In this document: positions 38,201-48,319 of the stretch, piece after piece | How positions within the stretch are numbered: the stretch's first letter is position 1 | Layout: each line of letters starts with the position of its first letter | Source of the DNA: Amoebophrya sp. A120 | Lineage: Eukaryota > Sar > Dinophyceae > Syndiniales > Amoebophryaceae | Assembly (NCBI GenBank): GCA_905178155.1 | Contig: CAJINV010000002.1 | Location: 10,952,634-11,016,633 of the forward strand | Direction of reading: 5' to 3' | Length of the DNA stretch: 64,000 nucleotides | Notes under the pieces: generated by a model | What the model was told of the DNA's origin: nothing | The model's database searches: none | What the model saw: only the letters and a program-made list of their open reading frames with translations | Position numbers and translations under genes: made by a program

Positions 38201-38786
38201 CGGCGACTGCACAAACAGTTATTTCTCGGAGTGTTGCCAGGAGCGGCGTAGAAATCCGTTTATTTTTGCGCGGGGCGAGATGCGGACGATAGGAGGGAAA
38301 AACGCAGCACTACCTGCGACAAGCGATGTTGTTGACCAACAAGCCGAGCCACTGCTGCAGCACCAAACGGAAACCGTTGGGCCGCCCATTGCGGTGGACG
38401 CTGCGAGTACTTCTTCTAGAGCTACGGCATCAATGAGAAGTGGTCACGCAGCACACTTCGACGAGAATTATTCGGCGCAGGAGAAGAAGAACGACAACGA
38501 CATCATTCAAGGTGTTGTTCAGAACCCAACGATCAGCGCCGCTTACCCGTTCGGTACGCAGTCCTCTTTGTCTTCTTCATCGTCGGACGAAGAATCATCT
38601 AGGTCTGACCCGGACAGCGACGAGCAAGAGAAATCACGCTGCTGGAAGCCGTGTTGTTACGGGTTCGCGCACGGCTGCGGCATGCGGAGTTTGCAATGGA
38701 CGTGGGTCATCATCGCCGTAGCCGGAATGGCTTTTGTCATGGTAGACACCAATCTCGGACCGGGGCAAGGGCTTGTGTTACGATGA
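32290..38786 (+). CDS. polytopic membrane protein with repeated Cys-rich/TM modules
   Basis: Coding blocks are 32290 to about 33800, 34207-34978, 35282-36759, 37157-37797 and about 37930-38786. Several hydrophobic spans are clear (for example IFRLVLFFFTLMLQYALTYF, MIVWIGVLGNVALLYFV, WLLFLLFLFCTGFMF, WVIIAVAGMAFVMV). Modules recur: a Cys/Lys/Arg-rich patch (CCFKFYRCCCRKKTRKRGC, CFTCSKCCRKKRYCCGCC, CWKPCCYGFAHGCG) precedes a TM, and an MQ-[KQ]-[ND]-L block precedes another. Treating all blocks as one gene rests on missing start codons and on two joins across decayed introner-like elements that keep phase. The first and last junctions are unresolved, and more than one gene remains possible. No transport family recognised. 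Confidence 0.6.
34979..35276. mobile_element. decayed introner-like element
   Basis: The interval starts TATGAAATAGG and ends CATGATA. It is flanked by CGCTG (34974-34978) and CCCTG (35277-35281), one mismatch. Removing 303 bp keeps the frame (Ser-Ala-Ala-Asp-Ala-Gln-Glu). The arms share GCTAGCATA near their inner ends but are otherwise diverged. A GCATCACAAAT motif lies at about 35215. Confidence 0.55.
36760..37151. mobile_element. decayed introner-like element
   Basis: The interval starts TATCGTCCGGAAAATTG and ends in a partly matching inverted arm (TCCGGA and TGCACG shared), finishing GGATA. The flanks are AATTC and CAATT, so the duplication is not clean. Removing 397 bp gives the frame change needed to join Gly-Glu-Phe with Phe-His-Val-Gln-Ser-Gly. 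Confidence 0.45.
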
Positions 38787-39678
38787 GCAACGCGGTAATG
38801 CAGTTTAATTTGACCAAGACCATCCAAAGCGGAGGCACGGCTAAAGCGTAGTTATAATCCGTTTTATTATGTCACAATGTTGATGTTGATGTTCTGTATT
38901 GATGATTTACCACTTTTTACATATGGCAGTCACTCGCGGATGCGGCAACAGTCAGACGCTCGCCTTAAGACCACACGGTTGTTTTTTCAGCTTTATTGAT
39001 TTTACCACCATGGTCATGGTTGTGTTTATTTTTGTCGTCGGTTTATGTATTTCCATTCCGCTGGCTCAATCATCTCCATTCCGAGATCGATGATGCAAAC
39101 TGATCTCTCGAGTAAGAAAAATAGCCAGTATCACCATCAGCTCTGACTGGTGGTGAACAATAGATATTGATGATGAGTGAACGAAATTACCGTGATCTGG
39201 AGGTGGTTCCAGCGAGGGACCGAACATCCGCATAGACTTTCGCCACACAATTTTTCAGAGCACAAAAAGAAACTAAATGAATGTGACGGACGGACCTGTT
39301 CTGGCAAACCTGTCCTGCGGCATTTCTTGAAGTGTTCACCATCAACGGACCAGAGCTAAAAAAACGGTTCTCAGTTATAAGACGAGAGCAAAGCCAAGTG
39401 GCAACGAACCGTAATCCATTGAGCTGCAGTTGAGGAGGTGGGGCGCTTCGCAGCAAAAAAGTGTTGGGAAATTTCATGTCCGAGAAACGGAAACATCGTC
39501 TCTACTTCTGTCATCTCAAGTAAGAGCCTTGTTGCACTTCTTGTCCTTTACTTCGTTCGTCCGGCTTTCGGTCTAGGTCCTATTTGTCCTGTTCGTTCGC
39601 GAAGTAGACGTTAAAGTTACAGTAGAGAGAAACAAGATTGTGATTATAAGTCGTGGTCGAAGTATCCTTCTAGGAAAT
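38787..39678. other. intergenic, nothing recognised
   Basis: Presumed 3' and 5' flanks of the neighbouring genes; no other signal seen. Confidence 0.5.
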
Positions 39679-41832
39679 ATGGGAGCCGTCGGGTCGACGA
39701 TTCGCGCGCAGACGGCTTCTTGCTATGGTGCCACCGGTTCTTGCACAGACTGTGGCTCCTCCGAGTTTGTGGTGCAGCAGACCACCACCGTCACGGCTGC
39801 CGCGATGCACGCCGCCAGCTTCCGACGGAGCAAAGCCGAGCAGGGCCTCCAAATGGTGCGTAGTCAAAAACAACAGGATCATGCGGACTTCTACGGCAGC
39901 AGGAGTGGCGGGGGATCATACAACTCGTACTTCTACCAGCAGATGGAAGTCGATGGTGGCGCCCCTGCTCGGGCCACCAACCACCGACAGAAAGTGTTCT
40001 CCTCCGCGACCGGACATACGGACGGGAGGGTGGAGCTTTTTCTGCGACGGGATCCCCAGGAGGCCCAGGTGACCCTGCGGTCCACCTCGGCGCGCCAGAA
40101 AAACGCCCTCCTCGCGGCCACCGCGATATGGCAAGATACTCCTGCTGGTGGACCACAACAGATTCCAGCAGCAGACCACGGACCGATGAGTACTAGTGTG
40201 GAAGTAGCCGCGCTGTCCTTTATCGGACCGGATTCGCTGGTCGTCGCGCGAGCGGACGGCTACTGCGACCTGTACGACAATTTGTTTGAGAAGGTATTCG
40301 AGGTTGGTGCAGAGCAGTATTGTCTGGAGCAATCCGCCACGTTTTTCGCACACAGACCCAATTCGCAGGGTGACGGCATCTCCGCCATAGTCGCGGCAAC
40401 AACGGAGTCGTCGTGCCCTGATTCTCCTGTCGTTGCCCGCTACAATTATCTGGAAAACGATTGCCGCGAAGATGGAAAACGAGGATCCACCACCGCCCAA
40501 AATGGGGAGCGCTTTATGATTGTCACCGGAGGTGGCGACGGCAGTCTGAAGGCGTTTTGCCTCGCGCCCTCAGGAGAGGACGACGAAGATGCGAGCGGCC
40601 TGAGCGACATAGACTTAAACGAGCACGGATCAACAACGACCGGCGGCAGTGACTCCGAGCAGCGGGGGCTGATTTTCTCGTCCCGGGGCGGTGTTGGAAC
40701 CAAATTCACTTCGGTGGGCAACTACAACTCTTCAATTCATCCCACGACCAGCGTGAAATCACTCTTCACCACCGCGAACGCCCATACGGGTCCCGTGTCG
40801 GCTGTCGACCTACTTCTGTTGTCTTCGTCACAGCGGGAATCCGCTGCGACAGCGATGACAAATAACCAGAATACAGACCTGTCAGCTCTCGTGCTATCTG
40901 GGGGAACGGATGGGGTCATGCGCCTGTTTCGATACGTTGCGACTACCTCTTCCTCTTGTGACAGTGACCAGGGTAGTTCAGAAGGACAACTGCATCCGGA
41001 GCCCGGAGCGAGAAAAAGAAGTGCAGCTGCAATATCCACGACGATATCGCCACCCAGCACTTCCGTATCTCTTTCGTCGACCTGTGTTGATTATGCACGC
41101 CGATTACCTTTACGTGCTGTGACCCTGGACAAAAGCAACCAGACGCGCGCGGCCTCCCTTGCGGCCAAATCGCTGCAACTCTGGGACCTGCACCGCATGC
41201 GCGCCGGATTTTCCACGACTGGCGCTGAGGTATCCGCAGCGATCGACGGTCTGAGTTCCGAGGCGCATTTTGCCGGAGCTGTAGGCTCGCAAGCGCTGCC
41301 GGCGGCGCGGCGCTTCTTCGCGAAGCCAGTCTTTTTCCCAAGGAATATTTCGCTTCTCGCCACTGGCGGTCAAGAGTTTGTCACCATTTACGACGTCCGA
41401 GCGGGCCCAACGCCCTGTCTTTGGTTCGAAGTGCCTGGTGTGGCCATTATGACTGTCGAATTGGCGGGGCCGGGGGCGCCGGCCACGGCACAGAAGAGCT
41501 CTCCGGAAGTTGTAGAGATGACACTTCTAGCGCAAAGCTACACAGACCGGCAGTACAGTTTTGATTTGCGGAAGAACAAGGAGGCACTCATATCGCCATC
41601 GAAAATCTCTCGGCTGTCGGCATCAGTATGCGTCGCTGGTGGCAATACGCTAGCGTCGGTTTTGGTTATCTTGCGAAGGGCTGCTGCTGCAGACCGGCGC
41701 ATCGGCCTCGGCACCGCAAGTAGGGGCAGTGGAGCTTGTTCATCTACGACTGCGCTATCATTCATACTGCTTGTGGTCGAGCGAATGCGAATCTCATCTT
41801 GCTGCACGTTCCTGGAGCCACTGCCATATTAA
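39679..41832 (+). CDS. WD40-like repeat protein with N-myristoylation signal
   Basis: A single frame of 717 residues from the ATG at 39679. The start MGAVGSTIR has Gly2 and Ser6, the usual N-myristoylation pattern, hinting at membrane attachment. Diverged WD40-type strands are visible: VTGGGDGSLKAFCL, AHTGPVSAVDLLL followed by LVLSGGTDGVMRLFRY, AASLAAKSLQLWDLHRMRAG, and LLATGGQEFVTIYDVRAG. Long Ser/Thr/Asp-rich loops separate them. WD40 propellers act as protein-interaction platforms; the fold call is fair, the role unknown. An upstream in-frame GTG at 39640 is less likely as the start. Confidence 0.72.
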   Translation: MGAVGSTIRAQTASCYGATGSCTDCGSSEFVVQQTTTVTAAAMHAASFRRSKAEQGLQMVRSQKQQDHADFYGSRSGGGSYNSYFYQQMEVDGGAPARATNHRQKVFSSATGHTDGRVELFLRRDPQEAQVTLRSTSARQKNALLAATAIWQDTPAGGPQQIPAADHGPMSTSVEVAALSFIGPDSLVVARADGYCDLYDNLFEKVFEVGAEQYCLEQSATFFAHRPNSQGDGISAIVAATTESSCPDSPVVARYNYLENDCREDGKRGSTTAQNGERFMIVTGGGDGSLKAFCLAPSGEDDEDASGLSDIDLNEHGSTTTGGSDSEQRGLIFSSRGGVGTKFTSVGNYNSSIHPTTSVKSLFTTANAHTGPVSAVDLLLLSSSQRESAATAMTNNQNTDLSALVLSGGTDGVMRLFRYVATTSSSCDSDQGSSEGQLHPEPGARKRSAAAISTTISPPSTSVSLSSTCVDYARRLPLRAVTLDKSNQTRAASLAAKSLQLWDLHRMRAGFSTTGAEVSAAIDGLSSEAHFAGAVGSQALPAARRFFAKPVFFPRNISLLATGGQEFVTIYDVRAGPTPCLWFEVPGVAIMTVELAGPGAPATAQKSSPEVVEMTLLAQSYTDRQYSFDLRKNKEALISPSKISRLSASVCVAGGNTLASVLVILRRAAAADRRIGLGTASRGSGACSSTTALSFILLVVERMRISSCCTFLEPLPY

Positions 41833-42289
41833 CGACGTGCTACAATAAAGTGAAAATCTTCTCGACGCGTGAATAGATACTTAAGTTTCCATCATGTTTT
41901 CTGGTGCACGGGCCGCGGAATTTTTTTTCTGTTTACCAATTTTAGAAATAATAGAAGAGGGCTCTAGGAGCGTGAGCGCAGACGTACCGGTGTGAAGATA
42001 CTCTCGCGCGACGGTGACCTTGAGTGTAGTGGCTTTATGATGGATTGCCAGCGTTAGCAAATAGTTCCTCCTGTTGCGACGTTGTTGAAGTTTGAGAGAT
42101 GATGAAGTAGAAACAGAAACAAGTAGCACGCGGCACGAACACAGCGGAAAAAAACCCAAAAACTAACAATGGGTCTGCCGTTTACAACACTGTAACTGGT
42201 GAGGAAGATTGCTGTTTTTCCCATACGGCGATATTAATTCATGATCTGCTGGTTCGCTCGTCCCTTCTCGTTTTCGCTGCTTTCGTTTC
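41833..42289. other. intergenic, nothing recognised
   Basis: Short spacer; no distinct signal seen. Confidence 0.5.
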
Positions 42290-45200
42290 ATGATTGAATG
42301 CTTCAAGAAACGTTCGCACCAACCCGCCGACACCCACACCATCAAGGAAGGTCTTCAGGCCGCGACGGCCGGTGGTTGCGCCCAACTGCTGACCGCCAAG
42401 ATGGGTTCTAACGAGACCAGGACTATCACTGCAGCATCTAGCAGTAAAGCGCTAGCAGGATCGCCGCGTCTCCACCGGGTTGTGTCCAGTGTTTTCATTC
42501 TTGCCGCAGCAAACAGTGCCGATGAGCTTGCCAGCGCCAATGATAATCCTGGCGTTTCAACATCTTCAAGAACAAGGGCGTTGCGCGCGCACGAATCGCA
42601 GGAGCAGTTGCAGTCCGACGACGAGCGCAAGCCCAAGCATGCTAGTCGTACCACCTCCTCTGGCCGCAACCAGGAGCCGAAGAAGAAAAAGTCTGCGAAC
42701 ATCAAACCACCGAAACCGAAGCCGCCTGAATGCGTTGGACACACAACCGAGTGGGAGGTTTGCCACATGGGCGAGTGCCCCGTCCAAGAGATGGTTTGCC
42801 CGCCGTGCACGTGGACCGAGTGGAGTGAGTGGACGACGTGCACCTGCGACGGGCTGCAGGAGAGGCGTCGTGACGCTGAGCATCAAAGCATGTGCGGCAA
42901 GCCCTGCGTGGGGCCGAAGGTGGAGACCCAGACGTGCATCGCGGAGAACTGCAAGAGCGCCAAGGACGCAAACGCGGAGCCAATCGACTGTGAACTCTCG
43001 GAGTGGGGCGACTGGACCATCTGTGATCGCGCATGCGGTGGCGGGCAGACCTTCCGCGAAAAGGCCCGGATGCGCAAGAACGAGTTCGGGGGGCAGCCGT
43101 GCCACGGCTTCGTGCGACAAACGCTGCCCTGCAACACCCAGCCCTGCCACATCTCGGAGGACTGCGAGGCGAGCCAGTGGTCCACCTGGTCGGCCTGCAC
43201 GAAAACGTGCGGCGCGGACGGTTTCCAACAGCGGACCCGGTCCCTGCTCCAGCTGCCGCGCAACAACGGACGGACCTGCGACTTGGCGCTCGAGGAGGTG
43301 CGCGCGTGTCTGCAGCAGGACGGGAGTTTCATGCCGACGTGCAGCGACGAGCAGGATTGTGAGTGGAAAGAGTGGGAGGCGTGGTCCGATTGTTCGGCGA
43401 GCTGCGACGGCGGGGAGCGAACCCGGGAGCGCCTCATCGCGAAGGCCCCGAAGCACGGTGGTCAGCTCTGCACGGCGCTGACCATGAACGAAATGGCCTC
43501 CTGCAACACGTTTCCGTGCGAAGAGCCGCGGGATTGCGTCATAAGCCGCTGGTCGGACTGGTCCGCCTGCTCTGCCAACTGCAATGGTGTTGTATCCATT
43601 TGGGAGCATTTCGATGCAAATCATTCAAGCCTACGGGATTTCATCTCGCTGATTGTAAATGCACGGGAGTGGTAGTGGTACTAAAAACAAAAAGCATGTT
43701 GTTGACCCACTAACATCGTAATGAGTTTTGAAAAAGTCCTCTGCTGTCAGTCCTCTCACGAGTGTCTCCTGACAACATGCAGCCGAGACCAGGGCTTGCT
43801 TCGTCCTCCGATTGGCTTGCATGATTGATCGCTGAGAAGAAGTTTGATTTGCCCTCATTTTTCCTGTACATAGGCACAGATGCGAGATCGCGCTATCGTG
43901 AAACCTGCCGAGTAAGTACTTGTCGCTTCATCTTGCTTCAACAGATCATGATACGGAGATGCCATTCTCAGTCCGACCTACATGATAAATAGTTAGGAAT
44001 CCCACTCTTCATAAAGAAGAGTACTTGACATTAAGTACCTGCTCCCGCTGTGCTAAGTTTCGTGGAGAAAAGTTCTTGTGTGATGCAGACGAATTCTCCA
44101 TCAATCACGAACAATTCTGATGATCAACTTCTATCTAAGCCCATCCATTCACTTTATTTGCAGGCACGGCGGCACCTGTTTCGACACGTCACTGAAAGAG
44201 ATGCGTAGCTGCAACCACATGGACTGTGACAAGAACGGCGAGCCGATCACGACGTTCACGGAGGACGCGGCTCCCCTTGACTGCGAGCTGTCGGAGTGGA
44301 GCTACTGGTCCGAGTGCAGCGAAACCTGCGGCGCCACGGGGATCCAGAAGCGCGATCGTCACGTCCAGGTGTACGCGGAGGCGGGGGCGCAGCGGGTGTG
44401 CAACGCGACGCTGCTGGAGATCCGCAACTGTCCCGCCGGGACGCTGCCCTCGTGTTACACCGCGCTGGAGGCGGAGGGCATCGCCGCGGCCGGGGTGGAT
44501 TCCACCACCGCGTCCAACGACTGTCAGTGGGGCGAGTGGTCGGCCTGGTCTGCCTGCGACAAGACCTGCGTTTCGTACGCCGACCAGGACTCCGAACAAG
44601 CCACGAAGAAGCGGGAGCGCCGGGTGAAACAAAACCCCGGGGTGCTCGGCCGGCCGTGCGCGCCGCACTCCGCCCTGGAGGTGGCGAGCTGTGAGGTGCC
44701 GGACTGCGAGTGCGGCCCCTGCGAGTTCGGCGAGTGGGCTCCGTGGTCGGTATGTGACCACATCAGCCTCACGCAGACGCGCAGACGCGACCCCCGGGTG
44801 GACCACTACTGCGGGACCGGGTGCACCGGCACGCGGGTCGAGATCCAACACTGTATCCCGCACTCCGACACCGCGGTGGTGGACTGCCAGTTCTCCGACT
44901 GGTCAGCCTGGAGTGAGTGCTCGGCCGAGTGCGGCGGGGGCGAAAAGCTGCGCACGCGGTCCATTCTGGCCCACGCGACGAACGGCGGAAAAATTTGCGA
45001 GGGAGACCTGCAGGAAACCGCGGGCTGCAACATGCTGGTGCAGTGTGGTGACGACTGCCAGATCAGTGACTGGCAGGCCTGGTCCGAGTGCAGTGCCACC
45101 TGCGGAACGGGCCAAAAGTCGAGGCAAAGGTACATGTATAACTATGATTCGTGGACCGGGAGGGCTGTGTCGAAGGGAAACAAAAAACTAAAAACAAAAA

Positions 45201-47643
45201 CTACGTGGTCCGGCGGCTTACAACTCTGCTCTTCTAGAGGCACTGCGCCACTGAAAAGACTTGATGGTCTGCCGCAGAAAAAAACTTGTCACATTCTGTT
45301 GCTTGCTTGCAAAACAAGGCCACACCAAATATCATAGGTACGTGCTGAAGCCGGCGTCGAACGGGAAGCCCTGCCACGGGGAGAAGGAGATCGATTTGGT
45401 GGAGATGGGGCAGTGTGACTCCGGGGTCATGTGCGACGCCTTGGAATGTCACTGGGAGCAGTGGGGTGCCTGGTCCGACTGCTCCGCCAGTTGCAATGGG
45501 CACCAGTCCCGGACCCGCGTTTTGAAGCCGGGGGGCGGTCACTCCCTCTGCCCCGCGAGCGACGATACCAGCGAGGTGCGTGGTTGCAACTTGTACGACG
45601 CAAAAATGGATCTGGACTCGCCCTGCGCCGCGGGCTCGAATGCGGAGGACTGCGTGGACGGGCGCTGGGGCGAATGGACCACCTTTGGTGCTTGTTCGGT
45701 GTCTTGCGGCACCGGGTGGCAGAAGCGAGACCGGACCATCCAGGTGGCCGCGAACTACTGCGGGGAGCCGGTGGTGGGGCGCAGCGAAGAGTTCAAGCAC
45801 TGCGAAGAACGCGAGTGCCACGGCGAACTGGGCAAGGACGCGCCGGTGGACTGCGAGCTCTCCGAGTGGACGGCCTTCAGTGAGTGCAGCAGTGACTGCA
45901 ACGGCTATCAGCGGAGGATCAGGACCGTGGCGGTAACGGCGAAAAATGGCGGCCGACCCTGCGAGGGGGTCCTTGATCAAGCGCAACAGTGCAACACCGG
46001 TATGATTGGATAGATGTGGAAGTAGAGATGTTCTTCCTCTTGTATATGCAGAAGTAGAATATTTCCTCGTTGTATACGTGTAACCTCGAGCACCAAAGAC
46101 AGAGCGCGCGCGCTGCTGATTTTTTCAAAATTCAAGTTGGCCGCTGGATATTGTGGTCTTATTTCTCAACCTGATTTTTTGTTTTTCCTAGATTGCCCTG
46201 CATCGGATAGCAAAGACTGCGTGTTGTCCGACTGGTCGGACTACAGTGAGTGCACGGCGAAATGCAGTGGAGGGACGCGCCGAAAGACGCGGAAGATTGT
46301 AATGCTTCCAAGCGGGGACGGCAAGGGATGCGACCCTGCACTAGCGGTGGTTGAGTCGTGCAATGCTGAGCCTTGCACGGCAAAAGACGCGACGGATTGC
46401 GAATTAAGTCCGTGGACGGAATGGGGCCGGTGCTCGAAGGAGTGCGACGGGGGGGAGCGCATGCGGACGCGCGATGTCAAGACGATGCCATCACTTCAAG
46501 GCAAGGCCTGCGATGAGGGCGTTGCCACACAGGAAGTGGAGCCATGCAATCTCGACGAATGTTATACCGCAATGCGATGCGGCTTGGGTGATTGGTATAA
46601 TTGATTCATTTGTCTAAGAGTTGCGTACTTTTTTGCATCTTTGTAGCCTGCACGCACAGAAACCTCATTTGACTTTTGTGAGTGCTGCACGCACAATTGC
46701 AAAAATGAACAACGTAGTGCGTGAATCAATGTAATTTCCTCTGGGTTGCGCGGGTACTTCGTTTACGCTAAGAATAACAAACGTGAGGCTTCGAAGGCAA
46801 TTTGCAGTTCACTACATTTTTCTTTACCAATGAAGACACTACAAATTGGTTTGGTCTGCTGTAGTGTAGAGGTTCATATATTTGATTGTTACACCATGAA
46901 ATGACACAGGTTGGCATGGTCCGAGTGCAGCGTTACATGCGGACACGGCGAGCGGTTTATCGACTAGAATGTCGCGCGGAGAGCTGCTCCAAACCCAGTG
47001 CCTCAAATATTGAGGCGTTTGCAACTACATCATGCCGGTGCACAATCCACCTGCATGCGATCCTACTTTCCAAGGCGAGAGCAAGTGTGTAGTACTGCGT
47101 GATCGCCCATGGCAGTTTTTAGCACGTAATGCTCCTAGTATGAGTGTCTATGCGCACAACCTACACACAGCAAGCATGATCATGATAGATGGGCTCGGAG
47201 CAGCTGAAAGTTTAAATTCGATAGAGAATCGCGAACGCCATCTCGGACACTGGAAAGATGGCTACCTTGGGCTGCTGCGCAAGGGAGCCTCCGGTCGCCG
47301 GCTTATGGGTAGTAGGCAAGGAGATTCTGACACCAACGCCACCGGTTCTTCCAGAAGAGGCAAGAGAAAAGATAGGAACAAGAAAGGTACCAGTACGAGA
47401 TTATCTTCCACCAGTTTGCTTTTCGCATCGGGATCCGTGGCAGGTGCGGTAGCAGCCGTGCTGTTTCTGTTGCTTCGAAAGGCTGGCAGAGGTATTAGAA
47501 GTAGGAATGTTTTCTACGAAAACCAAAGCGCCGCCGCTGAGCTTTCTGCTCGACTTTTCAGCACAGACGAAGCTGGAGCAGTAGAGCTATTGCCTAGAGT
47601 GGGCCTCGGCCCCCAGGAGGAAGGAGCAAAAACAGTTACATAG
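42290..47643 (+). CDS. thrombospondin type 1 repeat adhesin with C-terminal TM
   Basis: Exons 42290-43591, 43874-43911, 44164-45129, 45338-45999, 46192-46594 and 46910 to about 46965, then a last block from about 47015 to 47643. About 16 thrombospondin type 1 repeats are visible, most with W-x-x-W or W-x-x-W-x-x-C cores (WTEWSEWTTC, WSAWSEC, WEAWSDCSASC), a basic GG/R-x-R strand and paired Cys. The weakly hydrophobic VVSSVFILAAA near residue 70 may act as a signal. The last block has one TM (LLFASGSVAGAVAAVLFLLL), a basic stop-transfer and a tail of about 55 residues. In alveolates, TSR plus TM proteins mediate attachment and motility. The tail lacks a terminal Trp. Introns are GT-AG; the 38-nt exon 2 completes repeat 5. 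The junction at 46950-47035 is unresolved. Confidence 0.85.
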
Positions 47644-48319
47644 TTAGACAGCTTATCAGAACTGCTCGCGGTAGTTCTTTTTTCTCGCAGCGACGCAAAG
47701 ATGCAAGAAAGATTTCATGCAAAAAAAGAGACACTACCGCTCAGCAGCATATTCAGGATGTATCTGCTGTAGAGCAGAATGCTGGAAGTTTGGCTCCGAA
47801 AACTGTTGCTGTATCGTGTTCGCCTAAAGAACTGAAAAGGACTGGAGTTAGAGGCATGTACCTGGTTAGAATCGCAGCTTTTAGAGGACTGACGCCGAAC
47901 AGAAGCAAAAATGATCAGGGCTTTACTTGCGTAGGTCAAGGTCTGCATCAGGCCCGACGTCATGAGCGACGGTGCGACATTGTGACGAGCGGAGCAGCTG
48001 CTGCCATGCGAGCGGTTGCGGCCGTGTGTGTGTATTTGTGTTTGTTGCCCGCTGCGGTAAGAGGTAACTACTATATTAAGCACATAATTGACCATCCGGT
48101 TGCGGTACTCTTATTGCTGCCATCTGTGTGGTGATGCAAGGGCGGACCGGCCCGCGCTCGCCCCGCGCAGCGAGGAACACTATTTGTCGAACAACAATGT
48201 AACTACAGTCGTGGTCTTCGGCGTAGCGAGGAATAAAAAACGCGTAAATGTTTGAATAAGTGATACCGTGCTGCTACATGCGCAACCAAAGGAAGCTTGG
48301 ATAGACAAGGAAAGACATC
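47644..48319. other. intergenic, nothing recognised
   Basis: Short chance frames only. Confidence 0.5.

Noticed and set aside
42566-43624. 352-residue open frame on the minus strand
   Set aside because: It is antisense to the thrombospondin-repeat exon, whose + frame has clear domain structure; the minus frame is a codon-bias shadow.
45130-45337. Possible element intron with AGGTAC at both ends in the adhesin gene
   Set aside because: It is a normal GT-AG intron and its ends show no convincing inverted repeats; the shared bases are the usual splice context.
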